Positions 44,606 to 57,109 of a stretch of 64,000 nucleotides of DNA are shown piece after piece. The translations under genes and the position numbers were made by a program. The stretch's first letter is position 1. Each line of letters opens with the position of its first letter. Origin of the DNA: Protonemura montana (lineage: Eukaryota > Arthropoda > Insecta > Plecoptera > Nemouridae); contig OX387603.1 in the NCBI GenBank assembly GCA_947568835.1, positions 11,423,151 through 11,487,150 of the forward strand, in the 5' to 3' direction. The notes under the pieces are model-generated. The model did no database searches and was not told the DNA's origin. It saw only the letters and a program-made list of their open reading frames with translations.

Positions 44606-46704
44606 ACCCCAGAGGGAATCGAAAGAGAAAATTGTGTTGATTAGTGGGGAAAACATGACCAGATGTTATTTCAATCACTCACAAGGGCAAAATAATATAA
44701 CAAGTAACACACATTTGTAACAATATCGATTTATTCATTAAACAAGAACATTCGCCCACGCGAGCTTCGAGCTCGGTTGACAAGTTTCAGCACAGCAGCC
44801 GCTGAAGAAAAATCAATTTACATTCATCGACATACGTTGACGCTTAGGACAAGCAGTGAACTAGCTAGTTCCCAAAACACAAAAACAAATTGAATTATAA
44901 TTTTTCTAACACAGCGTTTCTATTGGTCGCAGAGTAATTTTATTAGAAAAAGTAGTTTAATCGGAGGAGTGACCAACGGCCATTTCGTTGTGAATTGTTC
45001 TTGTTGTGGCGCGCACAAGAAAAACAGCATTTTATTTAATGAGTGCATAAAGATTTTAACGACACGTGTAAGATATGTTGGCATAATTTAGTTGCAGTAT
45101 GCGTTAGAGCTTAGTATACAAGACATCGACTTACATGTTCTGATCGTGATCTGATACATGCATTCACAACAAAAATACAATTACTTTAGTCTGCAATGTG
45201 AAATTTCAATTTCTCATACGTCAGCGTACACCTATAAGGATGTACTAAGTATTTTGCTATGCAGATTTTTTTTTCTACTTCGAACCACGATGCATCATGG
45301 ATGTGAATTTATCATCTTTAATTACACACTTGCCTTTATTACATTCTTGCTTTAGATCATATGGCCAAGTAATTAATTGTGGTCTTATTAATTCTTGTAA
45401 TTACTTTATGAAATATGCTAACAGTCCGTACTAAGCTTTGAGTCTCCACTCTAGTAAACTTATACCTGTGCTATTACTGCATACCTCCAAGTGCTTTCGT
45501 TCTCACGTGTGTGTATACCCAACGAACTTACCGACTTACAGAAGCGCTATGGGAAACCTCACGAGGTAGCAGACCCCAGCGCTAATCTATTTTCATTTCA
45601 ATTATGACATACCGGCTGTCTGTGAGAAAGTTATTTTTACAGCTAATTTCACAATAAAAGAAACACGGTAATGGTTAATTTCAGACAAAGCCAGTCGTTT
45701 TAGTTATTTCCACAAGTAATTTTTCATGCTTTGCACATGGTCGGCTATCGGAACCATGAAATTAATGCATTTTAGCTATATAACGATTTAATGTGCTATC
45801 TGCTCGTATGCTAATTTTATGCTGAGTAGTTGATTGAGTGACCCTGACATTCGATTTTCGTTTTCAAGTTTAGGAATGTTGATATAGCCCGCAGGTTATG
45901 ATTACGAAACATTATGAAGTCAGGTATCGCCCACTAAAATGCGGTACACCCGCACACAATGGTCAATTTGGGAAATTCTAGACTCAAGCAAGGCACGAAC
46001 AGAAATATGTTTAAAGATGGAACTACTTTGCCGGTTATTTCAAAACATTTTATAATTCCACCGCCGACTTGAGACTGATTCAAAATTTCTGCCGAAGTAA
46101 ACAGGTATCAAGTAGGCAGACGTGTGCAGTGTAAACAATCCTACTAGCTCTATCTACCAAGAAAATGTTGTACTAGCGCCGGCAAGGAAGATGACTACTC
46201 TCACTCACTGTGAAGGTCATCGCTTCTCAAGTCGAAAAGTAAATGCGGAAAATGAGTTTCCATTCCGGTATTCGAAAAGGATTCCGAAATATATTAGAGG
46301 TTAAAAAATCAACAAGGAGTGAGAAAATTACAAGCCAATTGTTTGTTCTTGGGGTTGTCCTTGTCCTTGGGTTTTAAAATGGTTTTAAGCCAATGAAGTT
46401 AAGTGATTAAAATCCCCCGTTTCTTATCTAGGGGGATTCTATACATGTCTGTTTTGTGAATTTTCTTGCACATTCCAATTGGTTACACATGCTTGGATAA
46501 TAGCCGCGTTTTTGGTGCTAAAAATGTCCAGCAAAGAATAGGCACCATTGACTGGTCATTTTGGAATTTTGTTTTAGAGAATCTTTGAGAGTGCATCTAG
46601 GCACTTTTAGTGTGTTAGTTTGCAAGTCTGTATGTTTGTAAGCTTGTAAGACTTAGTTTTTTACCATTTTCAGCCCTTTTCGGACTGTGACACTTCTGGC
46701 TCTC

Positions 46705-48421
46705 TCATCGAGGAGTCGCAACTTGAAACTGAATTAAAATTATAAGGTAGGATGCCACTCCAGCGATCATCTGCAAAAGGACGACAAAGAAATGAATGCA
46801 GGAAGACTGCGTGTGGAAATGGGACAGAATGTTCGGAAAACTCTACCATAATTACCATAACCATAATCATAAATACTATAGATACTTTAATAAGAAATTA
46901 TATTTTATAATATAGATTAGTAAGCTAGACCTTAATGGTCAACCATACATTTGGATAGCTGTCAATTGTTTAATAAATTGATTTTCCTCCTACCGCAAAC
47001 AGCAGCGTAGCGTCAATGAGAAAGAAACCAGATACAGCAAAACACACCTTGGTATGCAACAGCAGAAGCTTGGTTGTCTTTATCTGGAAAAGACAGCGAT
47101 TCTCTATTGGATTTGCATGGTTATCAATTAAATATCAAAGTTACTTTGGAAGTTTTCTAAGAATAGCATAAAAAAATGGATTCTTTCATGATAAGTTGTG
47201 TTGCGAAAAGTAAATCAAGTCGGAAGCATCCCCTTTCCTACAAATACACTAAAATATTATGGAATCTTAAAAAAAAAAAATACGTGATTGTCCACTTACC
47301 TCACGACGAATAAGAGGACACTTTGTCTTAAGCATCAAGCCAGAAACAAGCGCAACAAGTCGCTCACTCTATAATTGAAAAGATATATTTTAATTAATGT
47401 TGATGCCAAGGAAGGGAGTTAATTCAAATGTAGTTAACTGTAGTAAACTGTAGTAAACTGTTTAGTTTTATTATTGGTTTACTTCTGAAATAGCATAGAT
47501 GCAGCCAAGCACCGTCGTCGTGATTTTCGTACTGTGTTCGATAATTAAAAGCCACATCGTCTCGTATCTTATGTCCTTCGGTTGTTTGCCTCCCAAGAAG
47601 TGCAGAATGGCATAAAATATGACAAAGGCCAATGTAAGAAAAGATGAACAAATACCAATCAAATGCCGAGAGGTGTACACCGAATTTATAGTAGCCACCA
47701 ACTCATGAAGCGCTATTGTCGTTTTCGAAATGTCTTGCAACTCAGAAATTAATCTTTGCCTCAATTCTCTTTTAGTTTCTATGGATCTAATATTCCTGGA
47801 AATCCTGCATTCTGTGTTGGTTTCCAGCTCGGAAAGTATTCGTTCGCTTTTGTCGCTGAGTTCTGAATACAGTTTGGCAACCATCCAGGTCGTTGCGTTG
47901 AATTGCATTTCGTAAACACGGCTTGAAAAAGCTTGAAGGAGCCCAAAACACGATATAAAAGCCGATGGAACAGAGGCTATGATAGCTTCTAAATTCATAG
48001 CCAAAGTCACCAGTAACATCATAGACGTGATTAAGATGTAGACAACCAAACCCCAGTAATATTTCACGAACGGTTTCTTGCTTTTAATCAACATTTTTGA
48101 GATAACAGCTACTTCTTTTAAGCATTTGATGATGGAATCTTGGTTGAGGTAAACTGAAAGATAAACTGTGAAAAAAAGGACATTTCCCATGGTAAAAGAG
48201 ATTATGGCAGCTACCATAAGGACACCAGATTCTCTGCTACGATCGTAGTTCACAAAAGAGAACGCTAGAATCGGGAATATCTGGAAGGAAATGAAAACGG
48301 AAATGCTGTACGCGAGAGCACGTCTTGATTTTCTGTAACCACTTGTCGTGTTGGTAAATGGCGCCTGACCAAACACTTTAGCAGTGTAGAAAATAGGAGA
48401 GAACGCCGTATAAAACTCCAT
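46705..48421 (-). CDS. Gustatory receptor GrA (7-TM chemoreceptor)
   Basis: Insect ligand-gated chemoreceptor with inverted seven-helix topology, expected in taste neurons. Four exons: 47483-48421 (313 codons), 47300-47368 (23), 46994-47083 (30) and 46705-46770 (21 plus stop), all phase 0, total 387 residues. Exon 1 starts MEFYTAFSPIFYTAKVFGQA and carries the first six hydrophobic helices. Exon 2 reads SERLVALVSGLML. Exon 3 is IKTTKLLLLHTKVCFAVSGF and ends DATLLFA. The last exon holds SYLIILIQF, the GR signature TYhhhhhQF with Ser for Thr. The most divergent member of the array: its loop before helix 5 is long and charged (ELETNTECRISRN). Ligand unknown. It is the leftmost, downstream-most gene. 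Confidence 0.9.
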
Positions 48422-49070
48422 GGGTGATGACTGCTTGAACGAAGACTCCTGCTAGCAATTAGATGATGATTTTATGACTTCATTTATTGATTTATTATAT
48501 GTGGTTGTGTTTTTATGGTTTATGGTTTGAACACTTCGAATATTAGTTTTGAAGCTGAATTGCCATTTGATTACACAGTTTGATAAGAAGCGACGATAAG
48601 ATAAATAGTGAGAAAATATTTATTTAATACAAAGCAATTTTCTTACATTGATGTATTTCTTATTTATTTTGTGACCACTGCCTTTAGTTCTGACGTTGAA
48701 TAAAGAACCAGATACAAAATGAGTAGCTAGCATTTTTGTTCTGCTTTATTTCCAATCGTTTTTTTAATTTAATTTTACATTTGTACACTGGTTCATGATT
48801 TTACATTGATATTTTCATACCAATGCTGTACACAGACTCTTACAAAATAAATGCCACTTTACTGGACATTGCATTTTTACCATTCTTCTGCGTTTTTCCT
48901 TTCCATGCTGATACCATTTTCCAGACGTCCAATTGTCATTCAAAAGTTATTTATCTCATATACCTTTCTCAAATTTCCCAATATCGCTTCTACATCTTTG
49001 CATACGTTTGAGAAATGGTGTTCATTACCGTTATTCCTTTCAAAGACAATGCTTTTTATTAAATATGCAA
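48422..49070. other. Intergenic between GrB and GrA
   Basis: AT-rich spacer that should contain the GrA promoter (right to left) and the GrB 3' end. No other gene seen. Confidence 0.5.
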
Positions 49071-51126
49071 TTACACGTGTAATGCTTTTTGGAATTGAAT
49101 AAGTATAACAATGTATGTCGTAATACCTCCAATGAGCTGAAATAAAAACAATCAACCCAGCATGAGGACATTTTGGGCAACGATGCAGGAATGATTTCGA
49201 AAAACCTCAGTGGTGTGTGCTATAGACCACTCACGGTGGTAAGGAGAGTCGAATCGATTGGGAAACTATCACAGGCGGTGAATTCAATCTTGTTGTGCCA
49301 AAGATGCAGAAGCAAAACCTGCAACTGTCAAAAGCCTTCCATGATGAGCTTACAGATGTGCCGGAAACATTATACATCTTCTAATTTTCTTCATTTTAAA
49401 TTATATATACCTCTTTGCGGTGCTGTGGATCGTTAATTCTCATCAACAGTTTAGTTGCCTCTTCGGTGATCTGTTCTGCCTTCGAATGAGAAAGAAATTA
49501 AACGAAAATTCCTTGAATAATGCAGTCGGTTCATATATTTTACACGCAATATCAAGCGCATTATGTCCATACTTTTCCAAAGATTGTCCCCAAAAGTTAT
49601 TCTACTATGACGTATAGTCTTTCCCAAAAAAACCAGTTGCATTAAGTTCTATCAATAATAATGTTTACGCATTTGTGCAAGTCAATATTTACCTTTAAAA
49701 ACATGTTTGCTGCGAGAATTGATTGATTGGACTGCATTGTCGAATGCTTTTCCTACCGAGGAAACCCCTAATGCGTGTGGTTTTTTTTTTTAATATCGCT
49801 AGTTTACCTGTCGGGAAGGGGTGGTGGGTAAGTACGTTACCTGACATCATCGCTAGACATCGTTAGTCATCGAACAAATAAATCGAACAAAAACCCTTTT
49901 AATAGCCACTTCAAACTTAAAAACTAAATGCACCTGATATTTTGGTATACATCATATCTTAGTCTCAATTTATTGAAGAAAACAGGTTCACTCTGAGTTT
50001 TTTTATATTGGAGAAGAGGATACACACAAACCAAAAGTAAAATAGTAACTTTTAAAGTGAAATATGTATTACAAAGTATTCCATTTTTGGCCATTGACAC
50101 AAAAGGAAGAAACACCAATTTCGGAATAACTGACAACATTATATCGTTTGTGTAAATCGATAATTGAATGAGAATCGAGCTGAGAATGAGAATGAGAAAT
50201 TAATCTTTAACAGGGTATGGTATTTGGAATGGGAAGTAAGAAAAACAGTCTACCTGAGAAGTGACGCGGTTGCAAGCCATCACCACGAACACAAGTCGGA
50301 ATGTGTACTCAAAAATCCAAACAATCATACCGTGAAACGGAAAAAGTTCATGAACTTTCACTCCAATCAATATCAAAATACCATAAAAAACTGCTAACAA
50401 CACTATGGCAAAAGTCCGCACAAAATTCACCAAATTTTGGGCGCCATACGCAGAATTAATTAACTCTGCGATCTTAGCGAGCTGGCTATATTTCTTCGAG
50501 ACAGCACGTATTTCTTTCAATACAGTTCCATTTACCGGGTGCACTTTGCCAATGTGATGTAAACGGTCACGAAGACAAGAAAGCAAGTTACTGAGTGCCA
50601 AAATGAGCCCTATGAACTGAATCTCCGCCTGGTAACTAGATAAAGCATTGAATAATCCAATTAAGTAGACAACCAGATCGATGTTTGATATAATTATCGT
50701 TTCATATGTTAATATCACAAGAAAAGCTAGGATTTCTGAAGTAAACGAATAGCAATAGTATAATTTATACGTTTTTTTAGGGACAACTAGCTCTTTTAAC
50801 GTTACAAATATTCCAGAAGTGACAAATATAATTGAATCTTGTTTTACAAAGCAACATACACGGGGAACTATTATTGCTACTCCAGATACTATCATGATTA
50901 GCAATAGAATTAATTTGGGTATCAGCTCCTGCATGTCTTGCTTGGGCATTGAGGAATACGGAATCAAAAAACTAGGTACCCCCACAGAAATTACAAATAT
51001 ACTGATGCTTAGATACAGGTAAAGACGTGATTTCATATAGCCCTTCGATGGACTAAACTTAAAGGGAGCAACGCAGAGAAATTTGGAAGTAAAATACACT
51101 GGCCTGACCGAAGAATAGAAATCCAT
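49071..51126 (-). CDS. Gustatory receptor GrB
   Basis: Four phase-0 exons: 50254-51126 (291 codons), 49411-49479 (23), 49235-49324 (30) and 49071-49136 (21 plus stop), 365 residues. The start MDFYSSVRPVYFTSKFLCVA matches the array consensus; an in-frame ATG at 51210 would add 28 residues without hydrophobic or family character. Exon 2 (AEQITEEATKLLMRINDPQH) is the least like its counterparts. Exon 3 reads LQVLLLHLWHNKIEFTACDS and keeps FPIDSTLL. The last exon carries a perfect TYIVILIQF. Introns are longer here than in the others, about 770 bp between exons 1 and 2. Intact throughout. Confidence 0.9.
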
Positions 51127-51546
51127 CTTGGTGCTAAGAGTGTCAGGGGTGTACTGAATAGAGGTAAAATAACAAAGCACCCCTGAAATAGGTCTCCCGG
51201 AACATGACAAATATTGATCGCATGCTCAGAACATTGCAATTTGACAACTAATGGAATCAATAATATAATGGAATAAATGAAAGAAATCAAATTATACCAT
51301 TTCTCTTGCATTTACCAAAAGCAACCTAAAACTTGCAGAAATGCTGGGTTTATTTGGTTTCATACGTAATAAGCGTAATAATTGTGTACAAACTGTTAAA
51401 ACAATGTTTATGTTGAAAACAATAATTAAAGAATTAAATGATACTGTTCAATCTAAGGGTGTCATGATGACATCTAAAATTGTATGACACTTAAAGAACG
51501 ATTAGCGACTAAAGTAAAGACGCCTGCAGTCACTGAAGTAGTGCAG
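51127..51546. other. Intergenic between GrC and GrB
   Basis: AT-rich spacer of about 420 bp containing the GrB upstream region. Nothing else recognised. Confidence 0.5.
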
Positions 51547-53378
51547 TTACCCGTAATGGAACTGGATTAAAATGACCGTATAAATCGAAAATCCTCCGAC
51601 GAACTGAAACAAGAGGACAGTTAATTTGGTTAAATGTCTGAAATAAGTCAACATTCTGAGATACTAGACTCTCTCATCCGGAGGAACTCACCGAGAACAG
51701 AAGAGTCGCATCAATAGGGAACACATCGAGGGCGGTGAACTTGATCTTAGCGAGGAGTAACTGAAGAAGGAACGCCTTCAACTGCAAAAACAGTCCCAAG
51801 TGTTTAGATTTTAAAGTTTTGATCATAAATTGATTGATTTATGGGGTTTAACGACGCAATTTTTTGACAACGGGGCAAGTGGCACTGGTCTAATGGCGTC
51901 GGTGAATGATTGGATGATAATGATTATGAACCTAACCTAACCTAGAAGAGAGGAGGGTAAACCTGGAGCCGGCACATAGCCTACTTCTGTTTAAGAGCAC
52001 CAAGGGGACCACCGGCTTAACGTCCCTTCCGAAGGACGGTACAACAAAAAGAAACAAGATTCCTCTACAAATCTATGCTGTCGATTGATCGATAAGCAAG
52101 GCGAATGAAGTTGCTGAACTGGTCATGTGTATGATGGTCACCCATCCAGTACCTGACCCCAGCACAATTTTATTTCCAATAAGCCAAACCGTTCGTTGCA
52201 GGTCTACAAAAATATAATCTACAATCTAATCAAGTAATCTACAACCTAATCTAGTGGATCTACAAAAAACTAACTGTATGACTGTACGCAAAGGAATTGC
52301 TAAAAACCTACCTCTCGACGAGTGACGGAATCCTTGGTAGTCATAATCTGTTTTGAGATTTCTCTGGCAAGAATTTCTTCCTAAAATCAGTCACTGATAA
52401 TTAGTTGCAGACTTATAGACTAGAAAAAGTCAACACAAGAAAATAAATTTCCCTGAAAACAAAATGTGGTTTTCATACCTTCTTATAAACTGTGTTGCAT
52501 ATCGTGACCAATAACAGAGTTCGGATGGAGTATTCAACAGTCCAAATGATCATCGTTGTAATATTGAATTGAGCATGAGTTCGTAGTTCGCCTCCAATTT
52601 GTAGGAGTCCAAAAAATGTCGCAAACAGTAGAGTGAAAAACGATCTGACGATTGCAACCAAATTTTGAGCACCAAACGTTGAGTTTATAGCCAATGCCAC
52701 GTCGCTTATCTGCCCATACTTCTTTGAAGCATCGCGGATCTTTTTTCGTATATTCTTTTGTGTCCGAGGGAGTTGCGATGACCTGCTTATATATTTTAAT
52801 CTAAAGTTGAGACTATAAAGAAGCTTAGCGAGAATCAAAATCATCCCCTGAAACTGTATTTCTGACTGACAACTAGAAAATGTTTCTAAAATCCCAATTA
52901 TGAAAATAATTCCATCAGCTCTCGACGTAATCACATCTGAAGCATTCCACAAAACTGATATACAAATGATAAACAAAATTAAAAACTCGGTAATCCACAA
53001 AAACCGCTTACAAGTTGTATAAAACTTTTGCGAATGAATCAAATCTTTTGATAATGTAGATATTCTTGAAGTGATAAGTATTACTGATCCTTGTCTTATG
53101 TAAGAAATTGCATGATTAACTATAAAATACGCATTACCGATTGCAACTATTAAGAAGAACACTGCTTTGGGAACGATATCTGTAATTTCCCGATTGGCTA
53201 GACCCGAGTATGGATATATTAGATTAGGAACCACCATGGACATTATAAACAAGCCAATGCTGAATGCTGAGCAAAGATTTGATCTCTGGTATCCTTTTAA
53301 GGCATCGAACGTAAAGGGTGCCATGCACATGGCCTTTGACACTAGGTAGACAGGCCTCACTGCTGAGTAGAAATCCAT
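51547..53378 (-). CDS. Gustatory receptor GrC
   Basis: Four phase-0 exons: 52479-53378 (300 codons), 52312-52380 (23), 51692-51781 (30) and 51547-51603 (18 plus stop), 371 residues. Exon 1 begins MDFYSAVRPVYLVSKAMCMA and its first 50 codons are almost identical in DNA to GrD and close to GrE. Exon 2 EEILAREISKQIM, exon 3 LKAFLLQLLLAKIKFTALDV with FPIDATLLFS, last exon FVGGFSIYTVILIQF, where Ile replaces the signature Thr before Tyr. The second intron holds a SINE-like insertion (51827-52166). The C terminus is three residues shorter than GrD. No disabling change. Confidence 0.92.
51827..52166 (-). repeat. SINE-like dispersed repeat, copy 3 (most complete)
   Basis: Lies in GrC intron 2. In minus-strand orientation it starts GGGGTCAGGTACTGGATGGG then TGACC, closely resembling the 5S rRNA internal control region, runs through GCCTTGCTTATCGATC, GGAAGGGACGTTAAGCCGG and CTAGGTTAGGTTAGG, and ends CGTTAAACCCCATAAATCAA. 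About 340 bp, no coding capacity. Confidence 0.8.
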
Positions 53379-54713
53379 CTGGGTGTGTGATATACTGAAA
53401 ATATATCATGGATTTTCTTTGAGATAACTGATAGCAATATTTGAATATTATAGTAGGTATATTGATTGCCTGACTTTTTGCTATCGTAATTGAAAATGAA
53501 AACTTTGTCTTTATGATAACAACAACCAAATACAAAGTTATGATAATATTTCGATCAATTTCCTATAATTGCCACTTGGAAGTGTTGTTATACCAAAGTG
53601 TTGTAAAACCTGAATGTGACATGCTTCATCATGCGAATCTGAAATGGTGTCAGCGCATTCGATCTATTTTTGTGTTTTGCTTTGACCAAAACTTCAATAA
53701 AAGTGGGCCACAAACCTTCGAGGAGAAGAAAATATCTAAATATGTCTGTTTATTATCTTGTCTATGAAGTAGCATCTCCAGTTCATTTTCTAGTGACTAC
53801 CATGGAGTTAGCCTGAGCATGATCTTATGGTTGTCTTGAGCCGTCAGCAACTAACCGAAACAAAATCATTGGTTTTGATGAGTGTATTTTGCAGTTAATA
53901 TCTTCATTAGGCTTTTTCGAACGCAAATTGAGTTGCGTTGCGGATAAGCGTTGATGATTTAGTAATATCTGTTTTTACAAGGGTAAATCCTAAAGATTTC
54001 GGTACGTTAGGCACTCCAGGTACTTTCGGTTCAACAAAACCAAATTCAATTTCTTAATGTAACAATTTTGACACTGAAAATGTTTATGAGGATTCCAATC
54101 AAAAAAGGTTTCTGGTTTTTTGATGAAAACGTTGATGAAAACGTTCGCAAACATTGATTTAGAAGAAACCTGTTCTGCCAATTGTTTCCAAAAAGGTTGC
54201 GGATTTAAGTTACGAGATTTGGAAGATGTATGAGATTTGAAAATGAAGTCCAAATCGGTACAGCCAATAAAAAAAATCACGTCATTAAAATTTGACACAA
54301 AACACAAAAAAATTGTTACGATCTGTGAATGTATAAAACATAACATTTTAAAAAAGCAAACGACTATCAAAGACAAGAAACCCATTTCAGTGCGTGTTGC
54401 TCCATTTCTGGGGGGCGCTCTACACAGGGTTGATACCGAAATGCGTGACTTCTGTAGGTAGATGCAAAATTACCTTCTTGTAAAATCCAGCGAATATATG
54501 TCCTAAAATGGCACCGGAAAGAAGCCAGAAAAACAAATACGAAAGGTGTTTTCACACAATTTTACTTCTATAAATAGTACGCAATAAGCATAAGTGTATA
54601 AGTTCCTTTACACCATAGTTTTAAATAGTTCTTAAAAACAATCTGAACCAGTTCACATTTTAGACAGATAAAAGTTATTAATAACAATGTTGTCCATGAA
54701 CTACTTTTATCTA
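53379..54713. other. Intergenic between GrD and GrC
   Basis: Contains the GrC upstream region. A 131-codon minus frame at 53990-54385 (FWKQLAEQVSSKSMF, FFDWNPHKHFQCQNCY) has no recognised domain. Part of it (about 54170-54230) resembles sequence near 61820-61880 in GrG intron 1, so it is more likely an old repeat than a gene. Confidence 0.35.
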
Positions 54714-56235
54714 TCAGTTGTGTGGCGCGAAATGAAACTGGATTAAAATCACGATATAAATCGTTATTCCTCCGATGAACTGAAACAATAAGACGGTTAA
54801 AAGACTAAAATTCCTCAAAATCCTGAGACACGAGACTCTCAAAGCCGGTGGCACTCACCGCGAACAAAAGAGTCGAATCAATCGGAAACAAATCAAGGGC
54901 TGTGAACTTGATCTTGACATGAAGTAGTTGAAGAAGGAACGCCTGCAACTGCAGAAACAATTTGAAGTTTTGTAAGAGTTTAAAATGTTGTTCCTAAAAT
55001 GAGGGATATAGCGAATAGAGTCTTAAAGCAAAAACAATGCAACAAAAAAACAACAACAAAAACGAGTTTATGGCCAAAAATCTTTTGTGAAGTGTAAAAA
55101 TTATGGAAATGACAGAAAAACACTACAGAAGAAATGCGTACCTGTAATTTATCCTGTATCATAAACTAACCTCTATACGAGTGGCAATATCATCAGTTAT
55201 CAAAATCTGCTTTGTAATCTCTCCAACGAGCCTTTCTTCCTGAAATAATTTAAATAATTGGATGCATACAAAGTTTAAAAGTAGAATGCCAAAGCCAACC
55301 AATTTCCAAGAAGTTAATTGTGGTATTTGTACCTCCTTAGACACGTTATTACATATTGTGACCAATAACAGAGGACGAAGAGAGTATTGAAAAGTCCAAA
55401 AGACCATCGTTGTCATATTAAAGTGCTTGTGGATTTTCAGACCTACAATTATTAGAAGTCCCAAAAATATTGCGAACAGCAGACAAAAGAACGAACTTCC
55501 GATTGCAATCAAATTTTGCGTACCAAACGCTGAGTTTATGGCCACTGCCACGTCGCTTATCTGTCCGTACTTTTTCGAAGCTTCGCGAATTTCATTTCTT
55601 ATTTTCGTTCGTGCCCGAGAGATTTGCGACGACCTGCTTATGTTCAAGTCTTTTAATCTAATGTTGAGATTAGAAATTAACTTCGCTAGAATCAAAATCA
55701 GTCCCTGGAACTGTATTTCTGACTGAAAACCAGAAAGTGTTTGTAATATCCCAATTGTCACGATAATTAAATCAACATTCGCCGTAACCAGATCTGGAGC
55801 ATTCCACAAAACTGATATACAAATTATAACAAAATATAAAATCTCGGTGAGCCACAAAAACCGCTCACAAGTTGTGTAAAACTTTTGCGACAGGATCAAG
55901 TTTTTTGATAATGTAGATATTCTTGAAGTGATAAAAATTACTGATTCTTGCTTTGTGAAAGAAAACGTATGGTTCACTACAAAAAACACGTTGCTAGTTA
56001 CTAAAATTGATAAGAGTACTAAGCGCGGAACAATGTCTAGAATTTCCTGGGTAGCTAGAGTCGAGTACGGATACAATAGATTAGGAGCCACCATGGACAT
56101 TATAAACAAGCCAATGCTGATTGCTGAGCAAAGATTTGATCTCTGGTATCCTTTGGAGGCATCGAACGTAAAGGGTGCCATGCACATGGCCTTTGACACT
56201 AGGTAGACAGGCCTCACTGCTGAGTAGAAATCCAT
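54714..56235 (-). CDS. Gustatory receptor GrD
   Basis: Four phase-0 exons: 55333-56235 (301 codons), 55171-55239 (23), 54859-54948 (30) and 54714-54779 (21 plus stop), 375 residues. Start MDFYSAVRPVYLVSKAMCMA. Exon 2 EERLVGEITKQILITDD, exon 3 LQAFLLQLLHVKIKFTALDL with FPIDSTLLFA, last exon FIGGITIYIVILIQF then HFAPHN. The first intron (93 bp) has no stop and keeps frame, so exons 1 and 2 read as one 358-codon frame. Splicing is preferred because all seven siblings need it and the donor GTACAA and acceptor TTTCAG are at the homologous places. Retention would insert 31 residues. Confidence 0.92.
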
Positions 56236-57109
56236 CTGGCTGTCTGTTAGAATGTGTCATCAAGAATACTACCAACTGTGCGATAGCTCATACCAATTTT
56301 GTAATTATAGTTGGTATTATTATCGATTGACCCTATTTGTTTTTTTAGTTGAATGTAAATAATTATTTTCATATAAAACAACAACAAACACAAAGTTGTC
56401 ATAATATCGCCATGTTGTCATTTTTTATCACCAAAGTTTTATGGTTTTATAAGGCAGTTTTTTTCGCTTTTTTCTACTCCCGTGAAGCTTTGAAAAGAAG
56501 AGTATAAGTCCATTAATCACCTCGTTGTCGAAGAAGTAATTTTCCTTTCCATTTTTCCGTAACTATCATGATATTAAACTTGACCTTGGAGTTTGCTTGG
56601 TCTTCATGTTAATGCAAAGTATGTAATGATAATGCAAATACCAAAAATAAAATCATTGGACTCGATTAATAAGTGGGGTTTAACGATTAATTTTTTTGAC
56701 AACGGACTGCGGCACTGGTCAAATGGCATCGGTGAATGAGTAGGTGATGATGAGGCTGGTGATGAACCTAACCTAGCCTAGAACAGAGGAGGGGAAACCC
56801 GGTGTCGACACGTAGCCTTCTCCAAGGGGAACACCAAGGGGAGACCACAGAGTTAATTATACCACGATTTACAGGGAAGGATTTCCACTATTGCCAGGGA
56901 GGAGATTCTTTACTATGATATTGGAAATACGCTGGAAAAAAAATGTTCGCAAAAAAATGTCACAAAATTCCACAAAATACACCGAGGAAAACCCATGTAA
57001 TTGGTCAATGAAAGTTGTGAAAAATAATTTGAACTAGTTAATGGCTATGGTCTCTAATAATGCAATTTTTATCTGCCTGTACGACGAAACCAAACGAATC
57101 GTTATATTG
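56236..57109. other. Intergenic between GrE and GrD
   Basis: Carries a partial SINE-like repeat (56664-56850) and the GrD promoter region. No gene. Confidence 0.5.
56664..56850 (-). repeat. SINE-like dispersed repeat, copy 4 (partial)
   Basis: Only the distal half of the element: GTGGGGTTTAACG, GGCACTGGTCAAATGGCATC, GAACCTAACCTAGCC, GGGGAAACCCGGTGTCGACA and CAAGGGGAGACCAC, in the order seen in copies 2 and 3. The 5S-like head is absent. Confidence 0.7.

Larger units (their letters stand above)
35114..46704. other. Long gene-poor interval with transposon relics and exon-like islands
   Basis: No secure gene in 11.6 kb. Recognised pieces are listed separately: a hAT transposase relic, a GC-rich exon-like island ending in a strong donor, a decayed minus-strand coding block and a MITE. 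Two other GC-rich patches, 42764-43030 and 43455-43670, carry open frames (for example GEAP-poor polar sequence and a Ser-run YSSGRSSSSAVAG) without a recognisable domain. A 125-codon plus frame at 37408-37782 and a 115-codon minus frame at 40990-41337 are also unrecognised. The interval could be the intron or regulatory territory of a large gene whose exons lie elsewhere. Confidence 0.35.

Noticed and set aside
49924-50139. 71-codon minus frame between GrB exons 1 and 2
   Set aside because: Intronic, not in the position or pattern of the 23-codon exon, and it has no receptor similarity.
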